Shown: positions 32,828 through 42,432, numbered from the stretch's first letter. The stretch is DNA of 64,000 bases from Actinophytocola sp035995025 (GCA_035995025.1 DASYKY010000043.1:1-64000); one strand, 5' to 3'. Numbers and translations: made by a program. Notes: generated from the sequence alone by a model not told the origin.

Positions 32828-33406
32828 TCACTTCTCGGCGGTGAGCTTGTCCACTACCGGGAGCAGGTCCGACGCGAGCAGGTCGCGCAGGAACACCGCC
32901 GCCACGCGGTGCCGCTTGTCCAGCACGATCGTCGACGGGACGACCGAGCGCGGGTAGCCCTTCCACGCCAGCAGCGAGCGGCCCGGCGGGTCGTAGATCG
33001 ACGGGTAGGTCAGGCCCGTGTCGCGGACGAAGTCCTGCGGGGCCGACCGGTTCTCGTCGCGCACGTTGATGCCGAGCACCTCGACACCTTTGCTCGCCCG
33101 GTCCTTGAACACCTTCTCCAGCTCCGGCGCCTCGACCCGGCACGGCGGGCACCACGCACCCCACAGGTTCAGCACCACGACCTTGCCGCGGAAGTCCGAC
33201 ACCGCGACGTCCTTGTCGGACATGAGGTCCTCGCCGGACAGCGCCGGTGCTTGCTGGCGGTCGCCGCCGTCGTAGAAGATCTCCGTCTTGCCACCGGGCG
33301 ACACGAACTGGAACTCCGTGCCGCGCTCGACCGCGTCCGTGCCCGTGGAACAGCCGGACAGCACGACCGGCACGAGCAGCACCGCCAGGGCGAGCAGCCG
33401 CCTCAT
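32828..33406 (-). CDS. resA: Thiol-disulfide oxidoreductase ResA/TlpA-like lipoprotein
   Basis: 192 residues. A lipobox (VVLSGC, Cys at about 19) makes it a lipoprotein on the outer face of the membrane. The thioredoxin fold carries the active site GAWCPPCRVEAPEL and the cis-proline region GYPRSVVPSTIVLD. ResA reduces the haem-binding cysteines of apocytochrome c with electrons from CcdA. ATG at 33406 overlaps the stop of the preceding phosphatase gene by four bases. Confidence 0.93.
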   Translation of the reverse strand: MRRLLALAVLLVPVVLSGCSTGTDAVERGTEFQFVSPGGKTEIFYDGGDRQQAPALSGEDLMSDKDVAVSDFRGKVVVLNLWGAWCPPCRVEAPELEKVFKDRASKGVEVLGINVRDENRSAPQDFVRDTGLTYPSIYDPPGRSLLAWKGYPRSVVPSTIVLDKRHRVAAVFLRDLLASDLLPVVDKLTAEK

Positions 33407-34035
33407 GCGCCGGTGACCTCCGGCCTCGACGCGCCCGCCGGCTCGGCGTACCGGATGCCGACCAGCCGCTCGTCCTCGAACTGCAGCGAGGTCACCGACG
33501 CGAGCGAGCACTGCCGCCGCCGCGGGTCGTGCCAGAGCCGCTTGCCCTCGAGGAACCGGCGCAGTGTCCAGATCGGCAGCTGATGCGACACGCACACCGC
33601 CTCGTGCCCCTCGGCCCGGGCCCGCGCGCGGTACGCCGCCGCGAGCATGCGCCGCGCGATCTGCATGTACGGCTCGCCCCACGACGGCAGGAACGGGTTG
33701 CGCAGCCGGTGCCAGTACCGCGGCTGGCGCAGCGCCCCGTCGCCGACCGCGACCCGCAGGCCCTCGAACACGTTGGCCGCCTCGATGAGCCGCTCGTCGG
33801 TCTCGAGGGTGAGCCGGTGCGAGTCGGTGATCGGCGCGGCGGTCTGCTGCGCACGTTCCAGCGGCGAGGCCACCACGTGCGTGATGTCGTTGCCCGCCAG
33901 GTGTTCCGCGACGACGAGCGCCTGCCGCTTGCCCAGCTCGGAGAGCACGAAGCCGGGCATGCGGCCGTACAGCACGCCCGTCGGGTTCTCCACCTCCCCG
34001 TGCCGCACCAGGTGCACGGTCGTGCGTGTGATCAC
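33403..34035 (-). CDS. Histidine phosphatase family protein
   Basis: 210 residues starting VITRTTVHLVRHGEV; RHG holds the phosphohistidine, and a second histidine lies in CVSHQLPIW. This is a phosphoglycerate-mutase-like phosphatase; in M. tuberculosis the syntenic gene is Rv0525, of unknown substrate. The GTG start overlaps the hemL stop (GTGA) and its own stop overlaps resA, tying haem and cytochrome maturation genes into one translation-coupled run. Confidence 0.88.
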   Translation of the reverse strand: MITRTTVHLVRHGEVENPTGVLYGRMPGFVLSELGKRQALVVAEHLAGNDITHVVASPLERAQQTAAPITDSHRLTLETDERLIEAANVFEGLRVAVGDGALRQPRYWHRLRNPFLPSWGEPYMQIARRMLAAAYRARARAEGHEAVCVSHQLPIWTLRRFLEGKRLWHDPRRRQCSLASVTSLQFEDERLVGIRYAEPAGASRPEVTGA

Positions 34036-35363
34036 GGCTGCTCCCCCACTGCCGGTGCCACGGCGGCTGCCGCCGCGGCGGCGGCCGCGGGCAGGGCCGA
34101 GGCGATCACGTCGAAGGCCGCGTCGTCCATGGCCGCGTTCACGAACCACGCCTCGAACGCCGACGGCGGCGCGTACACGCCACGGTCGAGCAGTGCGTGG
34201 AAGAACGCCGGGAAGCGCCAGGTCTCGGCGGCCTTCGCGGCGGCGTAGTCGGGCACCGGCGCGTCGGTGAAGAACACCGACAGCAGGTTGCCGGCGAACT
34301 GCACCCGGTGCGCCACCCCGTGCTCGGTCAGCGCGTTGCCGATCAGCGCGCCGAGCCGGGTCGCGTTGCGGTCGAGCGCCGCGTACACCTCGCCGGTGGC
34401 CGCGCGCAGCGACGCGAGGCCGGCGGCGACCGCGACCGGGTTCCCGGACAGCGTGCCCGCCTGGTACACCGGGCCCGCCGGGGCGAGCGCGGCCATGACG
34501 TCGGACCGGCCGCCGAACGCGGCCGCGGGCAGCCCGCCGGACATGACCTTGCCGAACGTGTACAGGTCGCCGGGCACCGGCTCGATGCCGAACCAGCCGG
34601 CGGCCGAGACGCGGAAGCCGGTCATCACCTCGTCCATGACGAGCAGTGCGCCGTGCTCGGAGCACAGCGCCCGCAGGCCCTCGTTGAAGCCGGACCGGGG
34701 CGGGATCGCGCCCATGTTGCCCGCCGCCGCCTCGGTGATCACCGCCGCGATGTCCGGGCCGTGCTCGGCGAACACGGCGCGGACCGCGTCGAGGTCGTTG
34801 TAGGGCAGCACGAGCGTGTCCGCGGCGGTCGCGCCGGTGACGCCCGGCGTCGTCGGCAGCCCGAGCGTGGCCACGCCGGAGCCCGCGTCGGCGAGCAGCG
34901 CGTCCACGTGCCCGTGGTAGCAGCCGGCGAACTTCACGACCTTGCGCCGCCCGGTGAACCCGCGGGCGAGCCGGATCGCGCTCATCGTCGCCTCGGTGCC
35001 GGAGTTGACCAGCCGCACGGCCTCGACCGGGGCGATCCGCCCGACGATCTCCTCGGCCAGCTCGACCTCACCCAGCGTCGGCGTGCCGAACGACAGCCCG
35101 GACGTGGCGGCCGAGCGGACCGCGTCCACCACCGCGGGATGCGCGTGGCCGAGGATCATCGGTCCCCACGAGGAGACCAGGTCGACGTAGCGGGTGCCGT
35201 CGACGTCCCACAGGTACGGGCCCTCGCCGCGGACCATGAACCGCGGGGTGCCGCCGACCGCCTGGAACGCCCGCACCGGTGAGTTCACCCCGCCCGGCGT
35301 GACCGCTCGTGCCCGCTCGAACAGTGCCGCGGACCGCGCGGCGGTCCCCGTGTCAGTCGTCAC
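34032..35363 (-). CDS. hemL: Glutamate-1-semialdehyde 2,1-aminomutase
   Basis: 443 residues. The enzyme makes 5-aminolevulinate from glutamate semialdehyde, the product of HemA. PLP lysine in YTFGKVMSGGLPAA; also GGVNSPVRAF at the N-terminus, SSWGPMILGHAHP, and NSGTEATMSAIRLAR. The last 25 residues form an unusual poly-alanine tail (SALPAAAAAAAAAV), probably a slippage product. GTG start at 35363 lies 11 bases inside the end of the upstream membrane-protein gene. Confidence 0.95.
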   Translation of the reverse strand: MTTDTGTAARSAALFERARAVTPGGVNSPVRAFQAVGGTPRFMVRGEGPYLWDVDGTRYVDLVSSWGPMILGHAHPAVVDAVRSAATSGLSFGTPTLGEVELAEEIVGRIAPVEAVRLVNSGTEATMSAIRLARGFTGRRKVVKFAGCYHGHVDALLADAGSGVATLGLPTTPGVTGATAADTLVLPYNDLDAVRAVFAEHGPDIAAVITEAAAGNMGAIPPRSGFNEGLRALCSEHGALLVMDEVMTGFRVSAAGWFGIEPVPGDLYTFGKVMSGGLPAAAFGGRSDVMAALAPAGPVYQAGTLSGNPVAVAAGLASLRAATGEVYAALDRNATRLGALIGNALTEHGVAHRVQFAGNLLSVFFTDAPVPDYAAAKAAETWRFPAFFHALLDRGVYAPPSAFEAWFVNAAMDDAAFDVIASALPAAAAAAAAAVAPAVGEQP

Positions 35364-35763
35364 CGCTCACCTTCGTGTTCACCTGCGTGTCCGGGGCCGT
35401 GTCCGGGGCCGTGTCGGGGGCCGCGACCGGGGCCGCGCCCTTCCGCGCGCGCCGGCGCCGCACCCGCACCGCGAGCAGGGTCTGGCGCACCGCGTCGACC
35501 AACAGCAGCGCGGCGAGCGTGCCGAACCCGACGGCGGCGGCGATCCAGTTGCCGTAGATCCGCTGGGAGTCCAGCACCACGCCATCGGTGATCGGGGTGC
35601 TGATCGTGGCGAACCCGTGCGGCCACGCCCAGAACGCGCCCCACACGGCGAGCCCCGCGGCGACCAGCTCCACCAGCGCCACGACCGCGCGGACCGGGCG
35701 GTGCAGCCGCGGCGGCCCGGTGGGTGGCGGCGCCACGACCTCGTCGGTGGCCGGTGCTGTCAC
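35353..35763 (-). CDS. Two-span membrane protein, unknown function
   Basis: 136 residues from a GTG with GAGAGG about 9 bases upstream; a GTG at 35796 would give 147. Hydrophobic spans at about residues 26-48 and 75-95. The charged tail carries a short repeat, APDTAPDTAPDT. It overlaps hemL by 11 bases and is the third of three consecutive small membrane-protein genes between hemB and hemL. No family recognised. Confidence 0.6.
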   Translation of the reverse strand: MTAPATDEVVAPPPTGPPRLHRPVRAVVALVELVAAGLAVWGAFWAWPHGFATISTPITDGVVLDSQRIYGNWIAAAVGFGTLAALLLVDAVRQTLLAVRVRRRRARKGAAPVAAPDTAPDTAPDTQVNTKVSGDD

Positions 35764-35776
35764 GACGGCAAGCCTC

Positions 35777-36367
35777 TCATGGGTAGGGATGCCCACCCCG
35801 GCGGGCGAGGCGGCGCTTGCGGTGCTCGACGAAGAACGCCGTGGACTCCCGGCGGAACATGTAGACCACCGCGGTGATCGAGAACGCCACGTCCGCGAGG
35901 CTCCACATCAGGCTGAGCGCGGCGCCCGTGCTGGCGACCGCGGTGAGGAAGTTGAACGCGCCGAGGACCGCGAACATCGTCAGCAGGATGCGCGCCCAGC
36001 TGCGGCCCTGCCGCATCTTCAGCGCGAACAGCACGAACAGCGCGGCGAACAGCAGCACACCGAGGCCGAGCGACACCCGGGCGATGGACATGCCGGTGGC
36101 CAGGTCCTCGTCGGTGACCCGCCGGCCGGAGTCCTCCACCATCTGGCGGGCGAACTGGTCGAGCCAGGCCTGGTCGAACAGCACGGTGACGACCGTGGCC
36201 GCGCTGGCGATCGTGGTGCTGGCGAGGCTCGCCAGGAACGCGTTGTCCACCGCCTTGGGGCGCGGGATCTCCGGCGCGCTCCCTTCCTGCACGGGCCGCA
36301 TCGGCTCGTGCTGGAAGCCACGGTCCTGGAAGCCACCGTCGGGGTTCGGCACGTCCTCATTCAACAT
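35777..36367 (-). CDS. Four-span membrane protein, unknown function
   Basis: 196 residues: a polar N-terminus (NPDGGFQDRGFQHEP), then spans at about 48-65, 95-115, 120-140 and 145-165, and a basic C-terminus (EHRKRRLARRGG). The second half (KMRQGRSWARILLTMFAVLGA) resembles membrane proteins common in actinobacterial haem operons. The same arrangement recurs in the gene at 36815, so the two may be distant paralogues. Overlaps the next upstream gene by 11 bases. Confidence 0.65.
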   Translation of the reverse strand: MLNEDVPNPDGGFQDRGFQHEPMRPVQEGSAPEIPRPKAVDNAFLASLASTTIASAATVVTVLFDQAWLDQFARQMVEDSGRRVTDEDLATGMSIARVSLGLGVLLFAALFVLFALKMRQGRSWARILLTMFAVLGAFNFLTAVASTGAALSLMWSLADVAFSITAVVYMFRRESTAFFVEHRKRRLARRGGHPYP

Positions 36368-36818
36368 GACCGGCCCCGGGCTCGACGAGGCGGCGCAGCG
36401 CGTCGCGCAGCCCGTCGTCGTCGCGGGCCCAGGCGAGCGCCACGGTGTCGTCGGCCAGCCGCAGCGGGATCGCGGTCGTCCGGCGCGGAGTCGACCAGCC
36501 GCCACCGAGGATCCGCGCGCCCACGGGCGTGCCGACGTCGGTGACCGCGGCGATGGTGCCGACGCCGACCTTCTCGCGGCCCTGGGTGAGCGAGCCGGTG
36601 GTCAGCCGCACCAGGTAGACCTTGCGCCGCGCGGACACCCAGACGACCGCGCCGCCGAAGAGCACCACGGCGACGGCGAACCACTGCAGCCAGTGCACCG
36701 CGCCGGTGGTCACCTCGAGCACGACGCCGACGACCGCGAACGCCGGTCCCCACGCGAGCGGCCACCACGACGAGCCGTGCTCGGCGAAGAGCACCGGCTC
36801 GCCGTCGGGCTCACTCAC
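36357..36818 (-). CDS. DUF3093-like membrane protein
   Basis: 153 residues starting VSEPDGEPVLFAEHG. Two adjacent spans (about 20-36 and 43-58) are followed by a soluble C-terminal domain with RRTTAIPLRLADDTVALAWARDD. The layout fits DUF3093, whose function is unknown. GTG start overlaps the upstream stop by four bases. Confidence 0.55.
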   Translation of the reverse strand: MSEPDGEPVLFAEHGSSWWPLAWGPAFAVVGVVLEVTTGAVHWLQWFAVAVVLFGGAVVWVSARRKVYLVRLTTGSLTQGREKVGVGTIAAVTDVGTPVGARILGGGWSTPRRTTAIPLRLADDTVALAWARDDDGLRDALRRLVEPGAGHVE

Positions 36819-37573
36819 CGAGTGGTCTGGCGTGGCGGGAAGTACTCGCGGGTGGCCGGCAGGTACATCAGCGCGATCGCGACGGCCGCGAACAGCCCGC
36901 TGAGCTGGCCGAGGGCCGTGCCGAAGAAGTAGAAGTGGAACAGCAGCACGATCAGCGTGATGATCAGCGCCATCATCCGGGAGCGCCGCAGACCGTCCAT
37001 CGCCTTGTACGCGAACAGGACCAGGAACGCGCCGAGCGCCAGCACGACCACCACGTACAGCCACAGCAGCGAGGTGACCGCCCGCTCGGCCTCCTCGGCG
37101 GTCAGCCGCCGCGTGGTGTTGATCTTCTGCGCCTGGTCGACCAGGTCCGCCTTCGACACGAACAGCACGATCGCGCTGCCCAGCCCGACCACGCCGGACG
37201 CGATCGCGAGGTAGAACGCGATCGTCAGCACCTTCGGGCGCGGCAGCTCGCCCCGGTGCCGGGCCGCCGCCCGCGCCGCTTCCCTGGCGGTCGGCATCAC
37301 CGGCTCGTCGGCCGGCACCGGCGGCGCCTTCTCCAGCTCGGCGAACCCCGGGCCGCTCGGCGGCTCCGGCTCGCCGAGGGGCTCGGGCTCGCGCACGGGC
37401 TCCGGCTCGTTCTCGGCCGTCCCGACCGAACTGGTCTCCGGCTCCGAACTGGTCTCCGGCTTCGAATTGGTCTCCGGCTTCGAATTGGTCTCCGGCTTGG
37501 TTTCCGGCGCCGCGTCGGCGTCCTTCGCGTCCACCGACGGCTCCGCAGGGTCCGAATTGCCTGGCTTCGTCAC
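36815..37573 (-). CDS. Membrane protein with a Glu/Pro repeat tail at the N-terminus
   Basis: 252 residues. The first 110 are acidic and proline-rich, including imperfect repeats KPETNS, KPETSS and EPETSS, encoded by 18-base direct repeats at about 37430-37510. Four spans follow at about 115-138, 165-188, 195-215 and 220-238. It ends REYFPPRQTTR. It starts 31 bases after the hemB stop, in the same direction, so is likely part of the hem operon. Function unknown. Confidence 0.7.
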   Translation of the reverse strand: MTKPGNSDPAEPSVDAKDADAAPETKPETNSKPETNSKPETSSEPETSSVGTAENEPEPVREPEPLGEPEPPSGPGFAELEKAPPVPADEPVMPTAREAARAAARHRGELPRPKVLTIAFYLAIASGVVGLGSAIVLFVSKADLVDQAQKINTTRRLTAEEAERAVTSLLWLYVVVVLALGAFLVLFAYKAMDGLRRSRMMALIITLIVLLFHFYFFGTALGQLSGLFAAVAIALMYLPATREYFPPRQTTR

Positions 37574-37603
37574 GGGCGGCAGGTTACCTCTCCAGTTCGC
37601 GGG

Positions 37604-38575
37604 TCATCGCAGCCAGCCCGCGGCTTCGACGGCCCAGTACGTCAGCACGACCTCCGCGCCCGCCCGGCGGATCGACGTCAGCGTCTCCAGCACGGCCGCG
37701 CGCCGGTCCAGCCAGCCGTTCGCCACGGCCGACTCGATCATCGCGTACTCGCCCGAGATCTGGTACGCCGCAACGGGAACGTCGCTGATCTCGGCCACCG
37801 CCCGGATCACGTCGAGGTACATCATCGCCGGCTTGACCATCACCAGGTCGGCGCCCTCGTCGAGGTCCAGCCGCACCTCGCGCAGCGCCTCGCGGACGTT
37901 GCCCGGGTCCTGCTGGTAGGTCTTGCGGTCGCCGGTCAGCGCGGACTCGACGGCGTCGCGGAACGGGCCGTAGAACGCCGAGGAGTACTTCGCCGAGAAG
38001 GCGAGGATCCCCGTGCCCAGGTGGCCGGCCCGGTCCAGCGCCTCGCGGACCGCGCCGACCTGGCCGTCCATCATCCCGCTGGGGCCCAGCAGGTGCGCGC
38101 CCGCTTCCGCCTGCGCGACCGCCATCTCGCCGTACAGGCGCAGTGTCGCGTCGTTGTCGACCGTGCCGTCCTCGCCGAGCACGCCGCAGTGGCCGTGGTC
38201 GGTGAACTCGTCGAGGCACAGGTCGGACATGAGCACGGTCGCGTCGCCGAGCTCGGCCCGCAGGTCGCGCAGCGCCACGTTGAGCACGCCGTCCGGGTCG
38301 ATGCCGCCGGAGCCGGTGGCGTCCCGCGTCCGCGGGACGCCGAACAGCATCAGCCCGCCGACCCCGGACTGCACCGCCTCGACGGCGGCCTTGCGCAGGC
38401 TGTCGCGGGTGTGCTGGACGACGCCGGGCATGGTCGCGATCGGCACCGGCTCGGTCGCGCCCTCCTTGACGAACATCGGCAGCACGAGCTGGTTCGGCCG
38501 GACCGTGGTCTCGCCGACCAGCCCGCGCATGGCGGCCGTGGTGCGCAGCCTGCGCGGCCGATGGCTCGGGAACAT
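37604..38575 (-). CDS. hemB: Porphobilinogen synthase (delta-aminolevulinate dehydratase)
   Basis: 323 residues. Joins two 5-aminolevulinate molecules to porphobilinogen. Schiff-base lysines are in FSAKYSSAFYGPFRDA and VMVKPAMMYLD. The metal region DLCLDEFTDHGHCG carries the cysteines of the zinc-type enzyme. AGGAGG lies 6 bases before the ATG. Nine bases downstream of hemD, same strand. Confidence 0.96.
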   Translation of the reverse strand: MFPSHRPRRLRTTAAMRGLVGETTVRPNQLVLPMFVKEGATEPVPIATMPGVVQHTRDSLRKAAVEAVQSGVGGLMLFGVPRTRDATGSGGIDPDGVLNVALRDLRAELGDATVLMSDLCLDEFTDHGHCGVLGEDGTVDNDATLRLYGEMAVAQAEAGAHLLGPSGMMDGQVGAVREALDRAGHLGTGILAFSAKYSSAFYGPFRDAVESALTGDRKTYQQDPGNVREALREVRLDLDEGADLVMVKPAMMYLDVIRAVAEISDVPVAAYQISGEYAMIESAVANGWLDRRAAVLETLTSIRRAGAEVVLTYWAVEAAGWLR

Positions 38576-38584
38576 GTGCGCCTC

Positions 38585-40129
38585 CTAGCGGCGGGCCCGC
38601 TTCGTCTTGCGCGGCGGCGGCAGCGCGCCCTCGGCCCGCAGCCGGGCGGCGTGCTCGGCGAGCGCATCCACCAGCGCCGCGATGTAGGGCTGCTCGGGCT
38701 GCACGTCCACACGCAGGCCGAACTCGCGTGCGGTCTCGGCCGTCTTCGGGCCGATGCAGGCCACGAGCGTGCGGGTGTGCGGCTTGCCCGCGATGCCGAC
38801 CAGGTTCCGCACGGTCGACGACGAGGTGAAGCACACCGCGTCGAAGCCGCCGGTCTTGATCATCTCGCGGGTGTCGGCGGGCGGCGGCGCGGCGCGCACC
38901 GTGCGGTACGCGGTGACGTCGTCGATCTCCCAGCCGCGGTCGCGCAGGCCGGCGGCGAGCGTCTCGGTCGCGATGTCGGCCCGCGGCAGCAGTACGCGGT
39001 CCACCGGGTCGAGCACGTCGTCGTAGGGCGGGAACTCGTCCAGCAGGCCCTCACTGGACTGCTCGCCGCTCGGCACGAGCTCGGGGATGATGCCGAAGCC
39101 GCGCACCTTCTCCGCGGTGGCCTCGCCGACGCAGGCGATCTTCACGCCGGAGAACGCGCGGGCGTCCAGGCCGAACTCGGCGAACTTCTCCCACACCGCG
39201 CGCACCGCGTTGGTGGAGGTGAAGATCAGCCACTGGTAGCGGCCGTCGACCAGGCCCTTGACCGAGCGCTCCATCTGCGCGGGGCTGCGCGGCGGCTCGA
39301 CGGAGATCGTCGGCACCTCGGACGGGATCGCGCCGTGCAGCCGCAGCCGCTCGCTCATCTCGCCCGCCTGGTCCTTCGTCCGCGGCACGAGCACCCGCCA
39401 GCCGTACAGCGCGCGGGACTCCCACCATGACAGCTTCGTGCGGCCGGACACCGCCTGGCCGACGGTGACCACGAGGTTGCCGGCGATCTCGCCCGCGTCC
39501 GCGGCGAGCGAGGCGAGCGTCGTGTCGAGCGTGCGCTGGCCGGAGCCGGTGCCGTCGGCGGTGACCGCCACCGGGGTCTGCGGGGCGACGCCGTGCTCGC
39601 CGAGCGCGGACGCGGCCTCGGCCAGATGGCTCGAGCTCGCCAGCAGGACGATCGGGCCCGGGGCTGCCGCGAGGCCGGCCCAGTCCACCTCGCCCCGGAC
39701 GTCGACCTCGGTGTGCACGGAGCCGAGCGCGATGCCGGCATAGGCCGGGACCGCGGTGCCCGGAGGCACCCCGGGCACCACGTCGAACACGGCGCTCGTG
39801 CGGGCCACCGCCTGCGCCTCGGCGACGAGCGCGGCGTGGGTCAGCGGGTCGCCGGACACCAGGCGGATCACGGTGCGGCCCGCCTTGGCCTCGGTGACGA
39901 GGTCCTTCGCCACGTCGGCCGGGTCGCCGACGGCGGGCCGGACCTCGATGTCGCCCTCGACGTCCTCGCCGGCGAGCTCGAGCACTCCGGGCGGTACGTC
40001 GGGGTCGGTCACCACGAGCTCTGCCCGGGCGAGCAGTTCCTTGGCCCGGACGGTAAGGAGCCCGGCGTCGCCGGGCCCGGAGCCGACGAACGCGATGCGC
40101 CCGATGCTCTTACGGGTACGGGTGGTCAT
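38585..40129 (-). CDS. hemD: Bifunctional uroporphyrinogen-III C-methyltransferase/uroporphyrinogen-III synthase
   Basis: 514 residues in two domains. The first 245 are a tetrapyrrole methylase (FVGSGPGDAGLLTVRA, RLVSGDPLTH); the remainder is a HemD domain (VLVPRTKDQAGEMSERL, FTSTNAVRAVWE, CFTSSSTVRNL). HemD closes hydroxymethylbilane to uroporphyrinogen III; the methylase half would feed sirohaem or B12. The fused form is usual in actinobacteria. The methylase lacks a few of the classical glycine-rich residues at the second motif, so it may be less active; that is a guess. Poly-basic C-terminus KTKRARR. Confidence 0.9.
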   Translation of the reverse strand: MTTRTRKSIGRIAFVGSGPGDAGLLTVRAKELLARAELVVTDPDVPPGVLELAGEDVEGDIEVRPAVGDPADVAKDLVTEAKAGRTVIRLVSGDPLTHAALVAEAQAVARTSAVFDVVPGVPPGTAVPAYAGIALGSVHTEVDVRGEVDWAGLAAAPGPIVLLASSSHLAEAASALGEHGVAPQTPVAVTADGTGSGQRTLDTTLASLAADAGEIAGNLVVTVGQAVSGRTKLSWWESRALYGWRVLVPRTKDQAGEMSERLRLHGAIPSEVPTISVEPPRSPAQMERSVKGLVDGRYQWLIFTSTNAVRAVWEKFAEFGLDARAFSGVKIACVGEATAEKVRGFGIIPELVPSGEQSSEGLLDEFPPYDDVLDPVDRVLLPRADIATETLAAGLRDRGWEIDDVTAYRTVRAAPPPADTREMIKTGGFDAVCFTSSSTVRNLVGIAGKPHTRTLVACIGPKTAETAREFGLRVDVQPEQPYIAALVDALAEHAARLRAEGALPPPRKTKRARR

Positions 40130-40159
40130 TCCTCGGCCACTTCCTATCGATCTTCTCGA

Positions 40160-41125
40160 TCACTGCTCAGGGCCGGACAGCACGCCGGCTCCGAGCTCGA
40201 GCAGCTCGGCGGCCAGCGCACGCCCGAGCTGCTCACCTTCGGTCAGGTCACCGGTGGCCGAAGCCCGCAGGAGGTCGACGGCAGAACCTTCGAGGTTCGC
40301 GTCAGCGGACCAGTTCGCGGCCGCGACCCCGCGCAGGGACAGGCGGAGTACCACCCGGTCCTCGCTGTCGAGGTCCTCGACCACGTCGGCCAGTGCGCCA
40401 ACCGGTGCGCTGCAGCCGGCCTCGAGCGCGGCCAACATCGCGCGCTCGGCGGCCACCGCGTACCGGGTGGCTTCATCGTCCACAATGGACTGCAAGAGGT
40501 GTTCGGTATCCATGTCGTCGACCCGGCACTCCACCGCGAGCGCCCCCTGCGCCGGTGCGGGCAGTACCTGGATCGGGTCGAGCACCTCGGTGATCTCGCC
40601 CAGCCTGCCCAGCCGGGCGAGGCCGGCCCGCGCCAGCACGACGGCATCCAGCTCGCCGTCGGACACCTTGCGGATCCGGGTGTCCACGTTGCCGCGGATC
40701 GGGATGATGGAAAGCCCCAGGCCCAGCGCCTGGATCTGGGCGGCCCGCCGCGGCGAGCCGGTGCCCACCCGGGACCCGGGCGGCAGCTCGCCGAGCGTCA
40801 GCCCGTTCCTGGCCACCAGCGCGTCCCGGGGGTCGGCCCGCGGGGGCACCGCGGCGAGCGACAGTCTCGGGTCGGGCTTGGTCGGCAGGTCCTTGTAGGA
40901 GTGCACGGCGACGTCGACCGTGCCGTCGGCCAGCGCGTCACGCAGCGCCGAGGTGAACACGCCGATGCCGATCTCGGCGATCGGCGCGGAGGAGCGGTCG
41001 CCGGGCGTCACGACGGTGACCAGCTCGACCTTCGCGCCCTCCTTCTCCAGCGCGTCGGCGACGGTCCCCGACTGCGCGAGCGCCAGCGCGCTCCCGCGCG
41101 TCCCGATGCGGATCGTCCGGCTCAC
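40160..41125 (-). CDS. hemC: Hydroxymethylbilane synthase (porphobilinogen deaminase)
   Basis: 321 residues. Polymerises four porphobilinogens on a dipyrromethane cofactor held by the cysteine in LEAGCSAPVGA. Other landmarks: GTRGSALALAQ, VHSYKDLPTK with the catalytic Asp region, RGNVDTRIRKV. GTG start overlaps the hemA stop (GTGA). Confidence 0.96.
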   Translation of the reverse strand: MSRTIRIGTRGSALALAQSGTVADALEKEGAKVELVTVVTPGDRSSAPIAEIGIGVFTSALRDALADGTVDVAVHSYKDLPTKPDPRLSLAAVPPRADPRDALVARNGLTLGELPPGSRVGTGSPRRAAQIQALGLGLSIIPIRGNVDTRIRKVSDGELDAVVLARAGLARLGRLGEITEVLDPIQVLPAPAQGALAVECRVDDMDTEHLLQSIVDDEATRYAVAAERAMLAALEAGCSAPVGALADVVEDLDSEDRVVLRLSLRGVAAANWSADANLEGSAVDLLRASATGDLTEGEQLGRALAAELLELGAGVLSGPEQ

Positions 41126-42432
41126 CGCTCACCGTCCAGCTCGGTGAGCGCCGCCGGCACGGCCGGGTCGAGCGCGAACAGCTCGCGCAGCGCCTCGGCG
41201 TACTCGGCGCCGCCGGGGCCGGAGGCCAGCTCCTTGACCCGCACCGTCGGCGTGTGCAGCAGCTTGTCCACCACGCGGTGCACGGTCTGGGCCACCTCGT
41301 CGCGGACCTTCGGCTCGATCTGGCCGAACTGGGCACCGAGCCGCGAGTCCAGCCGCAGCAGCTCGGCGTCCACGACCTCGGCGGCGCGCCGGCGCAGCGC
41401 CGTGACGGTCGGCGTGACCTCCGCGGAACGCTGGGTCGCGAGGTACGCGCGGACCTCGTCCGCGACGATCCCGGTGGCGCGGCGGGTGTCCAGCCCGCTC
41501 GGGGCGGCGGCGAGGCGGCGCTGCAGGCTCTCCAGGTCGACGATCGTGACGCCGTCGAGGTCGGCCACGTCGGCGGCCACGTCGCGCGGCAGGCCGAGGT
41601 CGCAGACCACGAGCGGGCTCGTGCGCGGCCGCACCGCGCCGCTGTCGATCACCGTGCCGGACGCGCCGGTGCAGGAGACCACGAGGTCGGCGGCGGCGAT
41701 CCGGTCCGCCAGGTCGTCCAGGCCCACCGCGGTGGCCGGCACGCCCTGCTCGCGCTGCAGCTCGGCGAGCCGCGCGCCGGCGGCGGTGGTGCGGTTGGCG
41801 ACGACGATCTCGCCGATGCCCGCGCGGCGCAGCGCCGCGGCGGTGAGCCCGCCCATCGAGCCCGCGCCGACGATCACCGCGCGGCGGCCGGCGAGGCCGC
41901 CCAGCTGGCGGTCGGCGTCCGCGAGCGCCTCGGACACGACCGAGCCACCTGCGGAGTCCAGGTCGGTCTCGGTGTGCACCCGCTTGCCGACCCGCAGCGC
42001 GCGCTGGATCAGCTCGTGCAGCGTGCGGCCGACCGTGCCGGCCTCGCGGGCGGTGGCGTAGGCGGCCCGGACCTGGCCGAGGATCTGCGACTCGCCGACC
42101 ACCATGGAGTCGAGCCCGGCGGTGACGGAGAACAGGTGGCCGACCGCGGACTCCGCGTAGTGCACGTAGAGGTGCTCGTACAGCTCACCGGTGTCGAGCC
42201 CGGAGTGGCGGCCCAGCACGGTGACGATGTCCGCGAGCCCGCCGTGGAAGGCCTGCACGACCGCGTAGACCTCGACGCGGTTGCACGTGGTCACCAGCGC
42301 GGCCTCGGTGATGTTGGCGCAGCGCAGCAGCTCGTCGAGCAGCTTGCCCGCCTCGCCCGCCGGCACCGTGGCGCGCTCGAGGACGCGCAGGTCGGCGGAC
42401 CGGTGCGAAAGCCCGACCGCAATGACACTCAC
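41122..42432 (-). CDS. hemA: Glutamyl-tRNA reductase
   Basis: 436 residues. Reduces glutamyl-tRNA to glutamate semialdehyde, the committed step of haem synthesis by the C5 route. Nucleophile C50 in VTTCNRVEVY; NADPH-binding VIVGAGSMGGLTA; VGESQILGQVRAAY. GTG start with GAGGTGA upstream. The 100 bases between rex and hemA hold two tandem copies of a short repeat, so translation here is not directly coupled to rex. Confidence 0.96.
   Translation of the reverse strand: MSVIAVGLSHRSADLRVLERATVPAGEAGKLLDELLRCANITEAALVTTCNRVEVYAVVQAFHGGLADIVTVLGRHSGLDTGELYEHLYVHYAESAVGHLFSVTAGLDSMVVGESQILGQVRAAYATAREAGTVGRTLHELIQRALRVGKRVHTETDLDSAGGSVVSEALADADRQLGGLAGRRAVIVGAGSMGGLTAAALRRAGIGEIVVANRTTAAGARLAELQREQGVPATAVGLDDLADRIAAADLVVSCTGASGTVIDSGAVRPRTSPLVVCDLGLPRDVAADVADLDGVTIVDLESLQRRLAAAPSGLDTRRATGIVADEVRAYLATQRSAEVTPTVTALRRRAAEVVDAELLRLDSRLGAQFGQIEPKVRDEVAQTVHRVVDKLLHTPTVRVKELASGPGGAEYAEALRELFALDPAVPAALTELDGER

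Noticed and set aside
36935..39430. An 831-codon open frame on the plus strand over hemB and hemD
   Set aside because: Antisense shadow of hemB and hemD, which have complete family signatures on the minus strand.
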